From assembly GCA_002346475.1 (NCBI GenBank), contig DDZV01000006.1, positions 1 through 32,903 of the forward strand: a DNA stretch of 32,903 bases, written 5' to 3'. Of this stretch, positions 1 through 8,000 are shown one piece after another; the stretch's first letter is position 1, and each line of letters starts with the position of its first letter. The DNA is from Acidobacteria bacterium UBA2999 (GTDB lineage: Bacteria; Acidobacteriota; Vicinamibacteria; Vicinamibacterales; UBA2999). The notes beneath the pieces were generated by a model, which worked only from the letters and a program-made list of their open reading frames with translations, was not told where the DNA came from and made no database searches. The position numbers and the translations under genes are program-made.

Positions 1-164
1 ATTTCACAAAACTTCGTGGATCCGTAGGTTTCGGAATTCAGTACCAATCGCCTGTGGGTCCTGTCCGTGTTGATTTAGGTTTTAAACTCAATCAACTCAA
101 CATTGGTCCCAGTGGACGTGAACGACGGAGTGTGCTCCACATATCTTTAGGAAGAGCGTTTTGA
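1..164 (+). CDS. Omp85-family outer-membrane protein (BamA/TamA type), C-terminal fragment
   Basis: Only the last 53 codons are present, read in the frame of codons beginning at base 3 and ending with TGA at 162-164. The peptide contains GFGIQYQSPVGPVRVDLGF and ends HISLGRAF. The Q-Y-x-S-P-x-G-P-x-R-x-D segment is the conserved penultimate strand of Omp85 barrels, and the terminal aromatic residue is the outer-membrane beta-signal. Family knowledge: these proteins insert or translocate outer-membrane proteins. BamA and TamA cannot be told apart from this fragment; the SurA-like gene just downstream favours a BamA-type role. The 5' part lies outside the window. Confidence 0.85.
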   Translation, partial: FTKLRGSVGFGIQYQSPVGPVRVDLGFKLNQLNIGPSGRERRSVLHISLGRAF

Positions 165-841
165 GCAATCGAAAGCTGCTAATGATCCAAAAAGCTTACT
201 TAAAACGAGGGTGGTTTCTTAGAACATTGAGATATGTGGCTATGGTTGGTTTCATTTTTGTTGCATGGGTTCCACTTGTACAAGGTCAGGAGTTGTTGGA
301 TCGTGTAGTGGCACAAGTAAATGGTGATTCAATTACGTTATCAGAGGTAAGGGTCGCTGTACGATTGGCCCTTATTGAAGTGCCATCAGATGTTGATCCG
401 GTTTCTGCAGCTGTACGTGCACTGATTAATCGGCACCTCATGGTAATTGAGGTAGATCGATTTCCACCAATCGAACCTGAACTTTACATGCTTGAGCGTG
501 AAGTGGAGCGTTTACGAACGATGGTAGGGAACTCACTTGATGTAGAGGAGTTCATACGCCTCAATGGTTTAACAGGTACTGAGATCTATGAGTTGGCCCG
601 AGAGAATCTTCGTATCCAAGCCTATCTCAATCAGCGGTTTGGTACAACAGTTTATGTTACTGAAGAAGAGGTTGCTCAGTACTATTCTGACCACCCAGAT
701 GAGTTTCAACGCGACGGAGAGCCTATGACTTTTTCTGATGCAGCACCAGTAGCACGGGAGCGCGCGTCAGTAGTGCGTCGGCAAATAACGATCGAACAAT
801 GGTTGCGTGATCTTCGAGACCGTGCTGACATTAAACAGTAA
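161..841 (+). CDS. SurA N-terminal-domain periplasmic chaperone-like protein without a PPIase domain
   Basis: A 226-residue protein. It has a basic N-terminus and a hydrophobic stretch (about residues 24-41, ending near VQGQE) that looks like a signal peptide. This is followed by LLDRVVAQVNGDSITLSEV, the start of the SurA/parvulin N-terminal chaperone domain, and a helical segment to about residue 165. The parvulin rotamase domain of SurA is missing, so a chaperone role for outer-membrane clients is more likely than isomerase activity (inference). I chose the TTG at 161 because GGAAGAG lies about 5 bases upstream. It overlaps the TGA of the Omp85 gene (TTGA), implying translational coupling. 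An alternative ATG lies at 182 but has no comparable ribosome binding site. The gene ends 7 bases before a convergent gene. Confidence 0.75.
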   Translation: MSNRKLLMIQKAYLKRGWFLRTLRYVAMVGFIFVAWVPLVQGQELLDRVVAQVNGDSITLSEVRVAVRLALIEVPSDVDPVSAAVRALINRHLMVIEVDRFPPIEPELYMLEREVERLRTMVGNSLDVEEFIRLNGLTGTEIYELARENLRIQAYLNQRFGTTVYVTEEEVAQYYSDHPDEFQRDGEPMTFSDAAPVARERASVVRRQITIEQWLRDLRDRADIKQ

Positions 842-848
842 GGCAAGT

Positions 849-1574
849 TTATTGTGACATCAGTACGCTTCTTATAATTCCCAGCGCGTTAAATCCAGCA
901 TGACTCACAATTGGGGCAACGCTGCTTCGTCGGCGAAGATACATAACAGCCCAGAAAAGACCCATCATCCCTGTTGTTAGCACCGCATCCCACCCTTGGA
1001 CTAAGTGACCAAGCCCAAATCCAATACTGATAAGTACAACGCCAATGACGGGTCCTCCAAGATGCTGTTCAAAACGGTTAAGCAAAAACGCACGTTGCAA
1101 TTCTTCTCTGACACCTCCGGCAAGTACGGCAATAAACCCGAAGGCAATCGCTCCTCCGGTGGTATGGAGTAATTGCTCAAGTGGGTTTTCTATGACATTG
1201 TGAAGTTCAGGAATCATTGTTCTGATTATGTAAAGCAAAGTCGCAACAGCAAGGAGCAGTAACGGAATCCACAAAAGTCCAAGGAAAACTTCTGCCACGA
1301 TGGAACGAGACCCGAGCCACAGTTTAGAGATACTTTCCCCGTGCAGACGCATCAACCAGATCATTAGCCCAATTAGTAAGACCATGTCAGTTAATGCAAG
1401 CGTGCAGACATAGACTAATGAAAGGCTCCCGTCAGGGTCAGTTGGCGACCAACCCATTAGCACTAGAATAATTCCGAGACTGAATTGTGTAGGTACGCCT
1501 GAACAAAGAAACACTTCAATAAGAGCTGTGAGCCAACGTGGCAGATCGTTATAAGTTTTGAATTGAATAGCCAT
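849..1574 (-). CDS. CPBP-family intramembrane glutamic endopeptidase (Abi/CAAX prenyl protease 2-like)
   Basis: A 241-residue polytopic membrane protein with about six to seven hydrophobic segments. The CPBP motifs appear in order: GGVREELQRAF (the E-E-x-x-x-R motif), then GLGHLVQGW with the first catalytic-region His, then SHAGFNALG with the second His. Members of this family cleave prenylated CAAX proteins in eukaryotes. Bacterial members are membrane proteases of mostly unknown substrate, some linked to bacteriocin immunity. No bacteriocin gene is visible here, so no substrate can be named. An AGGAG lies upstream of the ATG but at a rather long spacing of about 10 bases. The gene is convergent with the SurA-like gene and diverges from the nrdJ control region. 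Confidence 0.85.
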   Translation of the reverse strand: MAIQFKTYNDLPRWLTALIEVFLCSGVPTQFSLGIILVLMGWSPTDPDGSLSLVYVCTLALTDMVLLIGLMIWLMRLHGESISKLWLGSRSIVAEVFLGLLWIPLLLLAVATLLYIIRTMIPELHNVIENPLEQLLHTTGGAIAFGFIAVLAGGVREELQRAFLLNRFEQHLGGPVIGVVLISIGFGLGHLVQGWDAVLTTGMMGLFWAVMYLRRRSSVAPIVSHAGFNALGIIRSVLMSQ

Positions 1575-1692
1575 ACTGAGCAGTCTCCTAGGAGGCTACA
1601 GGTAAATATGTCTCAACTATCTGACTTTGATATTAATTTAATCTGAAGCAAAAAAGGGTGTTCGCCAGAAAGCAAGGATTAGATTAGCAATT

Positions 1693-1740
1693 TCGCTAGA
1701 TCTTGCGATTGACCTATAAATTTGACCCAATATATAGTGG
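1693..1740 (+). promoter_or_regulatory. Tandem NrdR-box-like operators upstream of nrdJ
   Basis: Two 16-base palindromic elements lie at 1693-1708 (TCGCTAGATCTTGCGA) and 1725-1740 (ACCCAATATATAGTGG), separated by exactly 16 bases. The second matches the published NrdR box consensus acaCwAtATaTwGtgt at 14 of 16 positions. The first matches the central 10 bases at 8 of 10 and is itself nearly palindromic. A pair with centres about 32 bp (three helical turns) apart is the classical arrangement for the nucleotide-sensing repressor NrdR at ribonucleotide reductase promoters. The -35 hexamer sits just after the first box and the -10 hexamer sits inside the second, a geometry suited to repression. 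The stretch 1575-1692 before it shows nothing I can name. Confidence 0.7.
1709..1738 (+). promoter_or_regulatory. Predicted sigma70-type promoter of nrdJ
   Basis: TTGACC (1709-1714) and TATAGT (1733-1738) are separated by 18 bases; each hexamer differs from consensus at one position. Transcription would start near 1745, leaving a leader of roughly 165 bases before the chosen nrdJ start. Confidence 0.6.
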
Positions 1741-1780
1741 TTTGAGGCTTGACAACAACATGATCCAAGACGCATTATCA

Positions 1781-1826
1781 CGACCGGAGACCCAAGGGTC
1801 GGAACCTCCCAGCTCCGAGCCGGTCG
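1781..1826 (+). ncRNA. Candidate structured cis-regulatory leader of nrdJ
   Basis: A perfect 7-bp helix joins CGACCGG (1781-1787) to CCGGTCG (1820-1826). Inside it, GACC/GGTC (1789-1792 with 1797-1800) can form a small hairpin. A mutually exclusive alternative pairs TCGGA (1799-1803) with TCCGA (1814-1818). A closed multibranch or switching structure in a long leader upstream of a class II ribonucleotide reductase suggests cis regulation. A candidate RNA called the nrdJ motif has been reported upstream of such genes, but I cannot compare this sequence with its consensus from memory. It does not show the conserved boxes of a cobalamin riboswitch. Confidence 0.4.
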
Positions 1827-1912
1827 CTCAATTTCTCAAGAATTAGGGCGTGTCAATACTAATGAATTCGGTAACACCAGCGGGGTAGGTGTGTCCTATG
1901 TCGGAGGACAGA

Positions 1913-4843
1913 ATGGATCGAGGCGCTACTCGTGAAGCGGCTGGTGCAACCCAGCAGCAGGTAGAAGATAGTGGAGTTCTTGACACCACAACAGGGACTG
2001 CAGACAAGGTGCAGGCTAAACCTAAAGTGGAGGGGCTGGAGTTCCCCAGGTTTTTCACGTTGCCTGGTGTTGACCCGTTTGATGAAGTTGAATGGGAAGT
2101 CCGTGACGCGGTCATAGGAAATGAAAAAGGGACGATTGTTTTTGAGCAGCGTGATGTTGAGATGCCGAAGGCCTGGTCGCAACAGGCAACTAATATTGTA
2201 GTTTCAAAATATTTTCGTGGACAAATTGGCACACCCGAGAGGGAGCATAGTGTTCGACAACTTATTGGACGTGTTGTTGACACAATAACTAAGTGGGCAC
2301 GCGAGCAACAGTACTTTGCTAGCGATGAAGCGTTGCAGTCTTTTAGTGCTGAGCTAAAGCATTTACTGGTTTATCAGAAAGCCGCATTCAATAGTCCAGT
2401 TTGGTTTAACTGTGGGTTTGAGGAGGCTCCTCAGTGTTCAGCATGTTTTATTAATTCAGTTGAAGACACGATGGAAGCAATCCTGACGCTGGCGAAGACT
2501 GAGGGAATGCTTTTTAAGTACGGTTCTGGGACAGGTAGTAATTTGTCTGCGATCCGTTCATCAAAAGAGTTTCTCGCAGGCGGCGGTACAGCAAGTGGCC
2601 CAGTGTCGTTCATGAAAGGCTATGATGCTTTTGCTGGTGTTATCAAATCTGGTGGCAAGACTCGTCGCGCGGCCAAGATGGTCATACTCAATGCGGAACA
2701 TCCTGACATTGTTGACTTTATTAATTGTAAGGTAGAAGAAGAGCGGAAGGCATGGGCACTGATTGACGCAGGTTATGATGGCTCATTTACCGGTGTAGCC
2801 TACAACTCTATCTTCTTTCAGAATTCTAATAACTCTGTTCGTGTTCCAGATGAGTTCATGCGTGCTGTGCTTGACGATGGAGAATGGAAAACATACGCAG
2901 TAAAAGAGAAAGATCGTGTCGTCGATACACATAGAGCGCGTGATCTTATAAGAATGATTGCTGAAGGCACTTGGGTTTGTGGCGATCCAGGCATGCAATT
3001 TGATACAACAGTAAATGATTGGCACACATGTACAGAAACAGGGCGTATTAATGCCAGCAATCCTTGTTCGGAGTACATGTTTCTAGATGATTCGGCATGT
3101 AATCTGGCATCAATTAACCTAATGAAGTTTGTGCGTGACGATGACGAATTTGATGTTCAGGGGTTCAGAGCAGCTTGCCGTACGCTTATTACTGCACAAG
3201 AAATTATTGTTCCAAATGCGAGCTATCCAACAAAAGCTATTGAAAAGAACTCAAATGCCTACCGTCCTCTGGGCCTTGGGTATGCAAATCTTGGAGCTTT
3301 GTTGATGTCGCGTGGTTTACCGTACGATAGCGATGAAGGTCGAGCTTACTCGGCTGCTATTACGGCGATTATGACCGGCGAGGGCTATGCTCAGTCAGCA
3401 CGAATTTCTCGTGATCATGGTGGGCCATTTAGTGGTTATGCACAGAACCGACAATCGTTCCTTGGTGTTATGCGTAAGCATCGTGATGCGGTGGATGAAA
3501 TTAACGTAAATCATGTGCCAGACGAGATTCATGCTGCTGCTAAGCAGTCTTGGGATGAGGTGGTTGAGCTTGGAGAAGATTTTGGTTATCGCAATGCCCA
3601 GGCAACTGTCCTTGCTCCAACGGGAACCATTGGTTTCATGATGGATTGTGACACGACAGGTGTTGAGCCAGACATTGCACTCATCAAGTATAAGAAGCTT
3701 GTTGGTGGTGGATTAATGAAGATTGTTAATTCAACTGTTCCAATGGCACTCAAGAAACTGGGGTACATCCAATCTGAGATTGATGCAATTGTGAATCACG
3801 TTGACGAGCACGAAACAATTGAAGGTTCACCGTTTCTTAAGGAGGAGCACTTACCAATTTTCGACTGTGCTTTCAAACCAGCTTCTGGCGACCGATCGAT
3901 CCATTACATGGGACATATCAAGATGATGGGGGCTACACAGCCGTTTATATCTGGAGCTATTAGTAAGACGGTAAATGTTCCTCATGAGGCTAGTGTAGAG
4001 GAAATTGAAAAGGCCTATATTGAGTCTTGGAGACTAGGTGCTAAGGCTATTTCAATTTATCGAGATGGTAGTAAACGAACTCAGCCATTAAATACATCGA
4101 AGGCTGGCGTGACGGATACACGAAACGCTCTTGGCGTAGCTGGAAGTATTAGTGAAGGAGTCAAGGAAGTTGTTAAAGTTGTTGAGAGTCCCTCACGTCG
4201 AAAGTTGCCAGACGAACGAGAATCAATTACACATAAGTTTGATATCTCTGGTCATGAAGGTTACATCACCGTTGGCTTATTTGACGACGGTACTCCTGGA
4301 GAGATTTTTCTTGTAATGGCTAAAGAAGGATCGACGATCTCAGGCTTCGCTGATGCGTTTGCTCAGGCTATTTCTTATGCGCTTCAGTATGGCGTGCCGT
4401 TGCGGGTACTTGTCGATAAGTTTAGCCATGCACGTTTTGAACCGTCTGGGATGACGAAGAACAATGAGATTAGATTTGCAAAATCAATCGTTGATTATAT
4501 TTTCCGCTGGCTAGCAACGAAGTTTCTTGACAGAAATGCACAGTTTCACGTTGGGGTGAATCTAAATAAAGAAGATTCAGTAGAACCAGTGTCGACACCA
4601 GTCGAGTCATCGGTTCCAGCGCAGACGGACGGGCTTCGCAAGCAGATCCTTGGGGAAATTCGTGCATTTGAAGGTGGAGCACCGCGTGTAGAGGAGAGTG
4701 AGCCTACGTCGACTTCGTCGCACCTTTCTGCTATTCAGAATCAAGAGGATGCTCCTCCGTGTAGCACTTGTGGGGCAATTATGATTCGTAGCGGTGCTTG
4801 CTATAAATGTGTTAACTGCGGTACGACAAGCGGCTGCGCATAA
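1913..4843 (+). CDS. nrdJ: Adenosylcobalamin-dependent (class II) ribonucleoside-diphosphate reductase
   Basis: Reduces ribonucleotides to deoxyribonucleotides using an adenosylcobalamin-derived thiyl radical, so needs no oxygen and no separate radical subunit. The protein is about 976 residues. Visible landmarks are NSPVWFNCG; the QCSACFINS segment with Cys175 and Cys178 (the latter likely catalytic); KYGSGTGSNLSAIRSS; and NPCSEY with Cys385, Asn383 and Glu387 of the active site. APTGTIGFMMD, a TSCPD-type domain around KFDISGHEGYITVGLFDDG, and a C-terminal Cys-rich tail (CSTCG...CYKCVNCG) that resembles a zinc ribbon and probably relays electrons also appear. I chose the ATG at 1913 because GGAGG lies 5 bases before it. 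In-frame GTG (1889) and ATG (1898) lack so good a site. It is preceded by NrdR-like boxes and a structured leader. Confidence 0.96.
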   Translation: MDRGATREAAGATQQQVEDSGVLDTTTGTADKVQAKPKVEGLEFPRFFTLPGVDPFDEVEWEVRDAVIGNEKGTIVFEQRDVEMPKAWSQQATNIVVSKYFRGQIGTPEREHSVRQLIGRVVDTITKWAREQQYFASDEALQSFSAELKHLLVYQKAAFNSPVWFNCGFEEAPQCSACFINSVEDTMEAILTLAKTEGMLFKYGSGTGSNLSAIRSSKEFLAGGGTASGPVSFMKGYDAFAGVIKSGGKTRRAAKMVILNAEHPDIVDFINCKVEEERKAWALIDAGYDGSFTGVAYNSIFFQNSNNSVRVPDEFMRAVLDDGEWKTYAVKEKDRVVDTHRARDLIRMIAEGTWVCGDPGMQFDTTVNDWHTCTETGRINASNPCSEYMFLDDSACNLASINLMKFVRDDDEFDVQGFRAACRTLITAQEIIVPNASYPTKAIEKNSNAYRPLGLGYANLGALLMSRGLPYDSDEGRAYSAAITAIMTGEGYAQSARISRDHGGPFSGYAQNRQSFLGVMRKHRDAVDEINVNHVPDEIHAAAKQSWDEVVELGEDFGYRNAQATVLAPTGTIGFMMDCDTTGVEPDIALIKYKKLVGGGLMKIVNSTVPMALKKLGYIQSEIDAIVNHVDEHETIEGSPFLKEEHLPIFDCAFKPASGDRSIHYMGHIKMMGATQPFISGAISKTVNVPHEASVEEIEKAYIESWRLGAKAISIYRDGSKRTQPLNTSKAGVTDTRNALGVAGSISEGVKEVVKVVESPSRRKLPDERESITHKFDISGHEGYITVGLFDDGTPGEIFLVMAKEGSTISGFADAFAQAISYALQYGVPLRVLVDKFSHARFEPSGMTKNNEIRFAKSIVDYIFRWLATKFLDRNAQFHVGVNLNKEDSVEPVSTPVESSVPAQTDGLRKQILGEIRAFEGGAPRVEESEPTSTSSHLSAIQNQEDAPPCSTCGAIMIRSGACYKCVNCGTTSGCA

Positions 4844-4902
4844 GAAATACGTACTTGCCAATTGTGTGAATGACGTCTTGGTGTGGCAATAAATAGGGTA
4901 TT

Positions 4903-4928
4903 AGGGCGGATCTTTTTTGGTCCGCCCT
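4903..4928 (+). terminator. Hairpin terminator after nrdJ
   Basis: A perfect 8-bp stem pairs AGGGCGGA (4903-4910) with TCCGCCCT (4921-4928), with a 10-base loop containing six T. It is followed by TTGTCATTTT, a modest T-rich tail. It lies 60 bases after the nrdJ stop. Confidence 0.6.
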
Positions 4929-4990
4929 TGTCATTTTAACGCCTGTTTATGCGTTCTTTATTGACCCGGGTCCCATCATGTACGCAGCAC

Positions 4991-4999
4991 TGGTACAAT
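4991..4999 (+). promoter_or_regulatory. Possible extended -10 promoter for icmF
   Basis: TGGTACAAT fits the extended -10 form (TGn plus a TATAAT-like hexamer, one mismatch), about 58 bases before the icmF ATG. There is no good -35 at normal spacing, so the call rests on the extended -10 alone. Confidence 0.35.
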
Positions 5000-5056
5000 A
5001 AGCAGTAGCTTAAAGACCCTGAATATCTGAACAATCACACGTTTATTGAATTGAGT

Positions 5057-8000
5057 ATGAGCACACTGGCTAAATCAAAAACTTCTGAACAAGTGACAGG
5101 CTCTTCCAACGAGTCACAGCTTCGCTTTGTAACAGCAGCAAGTCTGTTTGATGGTCATGATGCTGCCATTAATGTGATGCGACGGTTGATTCAGTCACAA
5201 GGTGTAGAGGTCATTCACCTTGGCCATAACCGTTCTGTCGAAGATGTTGTGCGGGCAGCGTTGCAAGAGGATGCTGACGCAATTGCGTTGTCCTCCTATC
5301 AAGGTGGACATGTTGAATATTTTAAATACATGGTTGATATGTTGCGTGACCGAGGTGCGTCACATATTCGTGTGATTGGTGGTGGCGGTGGCACTATTAC
5401 TCCTGAAGAAATTTCAGAGTTAGAAGCCTATGGCGTTGAGCGTATTTACCATCCAAATGATGGCATGCGCATGGGCCTTGTTGCAATGATTGAAGATGCT
5501 GTTACGCGTGTGCGCCAAGCTACTACTGATAATGGGGTGCTTGGATCTGCAATCTTTTCAGATGGATCAATTGAGGATGAGATTTCAATTGGTCGCGCGT
5601 TGTCTGCGATTGAAGAGAACAGAATTAATGATCGTGAAATAGCAGAATTAAGAAAAAGCTGGGAGCAATCAACAAATAGCACGCCGGTTATTGGTGTAAC
5701 AGGTACTGGTGGCGCTGGAAAATCTAGCGTTGTCGACGAATTGCTAATTCGCTTTCTAGATTCATCTCCTAAGATGCGTATTGCTGTTCTTGCGATAGAC
5801 CCTACACGCCGGAGAAGTGGTGGGGCATTGTTAGGAGACAGGATTCGTGTGAATGCGCTTCGGTCACCTCGTGTTTTCATGCGATCGATGGCTACTCGCC
5901 GACAGAATGCAGCAACTAGCGCTGTCCTTAAGGACTGTATTAGTTTTCTAAAGAGCGTGGGATATGACTTAGTTGTCGTGGAAACTGCAGGAATTGGGCA
6001 AAGTGACTCTGAGATTGTTGATCTTGTTGATTTTCCAATTTACGTCATGACTAGTGAATACGGTGCAGCGTCGCAGCTTGAAAAAATTGACATGCTTGAT
6101 TTTGCGGAGCTAGTCGTGTTGAACAAGTACGATAAGCGTGGTGCTGAAGATGCTCTCCGGGATGTACGTAAGCAGTGGAAACGTAATCGTAATGCCTTCA
6201 AGTTAACGGATGAAGACATTCCTGTCTATCCGACGATCGCAAGTCAATTTAACGATCCTGGAATCACTTGGATGTTTGCGAATGCTTGTCGCTTGATGCA
6301 ACACAAGTTAAATCTTTCGTCAGATGTTTGGCCAAAGAATATTGATGTGCTGCTAAAAGAGCCGCGGGCAACAACTTTAATCCCAAGTTCACGTCTTAGG
6401 TATTTAGCTGAGATTTCAGAACAGGGTCGAGATATTGATCAGGAAATTAAAAAGCAAGTTGAAGCCGTAGAACGTGCACAAGCTATTTGGCAGGCGCTTG
6501 GTGAAGTCAAAGATCAAAAGCGCCCAGAAGTACTGGCTAGTTATGCCAAAGATGACTTAACAGATTCTACTGATCAGTCGCTAACAATTTTACGTCAGAG
6601 ATACCAAGATGCTATTTCTGCGCTTTCAACTGAAGCAATTGCGTTATTGCAAAGCTGGCCGGAACGGTTGAAGACAATCACAGACGAGCATTACATGTAC
6701 GAAGTACGTGGCAAGGCAGTTCAGGGAAAGAATTACCTTGAGTCCCTTTCACGCCAACGTGTGCCGAAGCTTGCTGCTCCAACCTACAAGAGTTGGGGTG
6801 AGTTGTTGAGTTTTCTAATGCGGGAAAACCTTCCTGGTTCATATCCTTACACTGCTGGTGTGTATCCCTATAGGCGCATGGGAGAGGATCCTATTCGGAT
6901 GTTTGCTGGTGAAGGTACGCCCGAGCGAACAAATCGGCGTTTTCACTATCTATCCATTGGTCAAAAGGCAGTGCGTCTATCTACTGCTTTTGATTCGGTT
7001 ACCTTGTATGGAGAAGATCCACACTCGAGACCTGATATCTACGGGAAAATCGGGAATTCCGGTGTTTCAATTGCAACTCTTGATGACATGAAAAAGCTTT
7101 ACTCCGGGTTCGATTTAAGTGCGCCGTCAACGTCTGTTTCAATGACGATCAACGGGCCGGCACCAATCATCTTAGCTATGTTCATGAACACAGCAATTGA
7201 TCAGGCCGTGGAAAGGTACTTAAAAGAGGATCCCAAGCGTTGGAAAACGGCTCAGGCTAAGATCGATGCCTTGTACTCTGGTCGAATCAAACCAAAATAT
7301 CAAGGGTCTCTTCCGGAAGGTAATGAGGGTCTTGGTCTTGGGTTACTTGGTGTTACTGGTGAACAAGTTGTCGATTTGGAGACTTATAGGCGCATCAAAA
7401 AGGAAACGCTCGCTAAGGTTCGCGGGACAGTGCAGGCAGATATATTAAAAGAAGACCAAGCACAGAACACATGCATTTTTAGTACAGAATTTGCTTTACG
7501 TATGATGGGAGATGTTCAGCAGTTTTTTGTTGAGCATGATGTTAGAAATTTTTATTCAGTTTCAATTTCTGGGTATCACATTGCTGAGGCTGGCGCGAAC
7601 CCGATTAGCCAGTTAGCTTTTACGCTGGCAAATGGTTTTACTATTGTTGAGTGTTACTTGGCTCGAGGGATGAAAATTGATGACTTCGGTCCAAACCTAT
7701 CCTTCTTTTTTAGTAATGGGATGGATCCCGAGTACAGCGTCATAGGCCGTGTCGCCCGGCGGATTTGGGCTCGTGCGATGCGTGAGCGTTACAATGCTAA
7801 TGAGCGTAGCCAGATGTTGAAATATCACATACAGACATCTGGTCGGTCTTTACACTCGCAAGAGATTCAGTTTAATGACATCAGGACTACGTTGCAGGCG
7901 CTCTATGCGTTGTTTGATAATTGTAACTCGTTGCACACCAATGCGTACGATGAGGCTATTACAACTCCAACTGAAGAAAGTGTTCGAAGAGCAGTTGCAA

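Noticed and set aside
849..1574. Bacteriocin immunity/abortive-infection role for the CPBP protease
   Set aside because: No bacteriocin, toxin or phage-defence gene is next to it; the family is too broad to assign such a role.
1781..1829. tRNA or cobalamin riboswitch upstream of nrdJ
   Set aside because: The folded region is only about 49 bases, lacks an anticodon arm and T-loop, and shows none of the conserved cobalamin riboswitch boxes. B12 repression of a B12-dependent enzyme would also make little sense.
1843..2283. Minus-strand open frame of 146 codons
   Set aside because: It lies opposite the well-supported nrdJ coding sequence and has low-complexity Ser/Thr-rich translation with no family features.
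4961..4999. TTGACC (4961) with TACAAT (4994) as a standard promoter
   Set aside because: The spacer is 27 bases, too long for a sigma70 promoter; only the extended -10 is kept.
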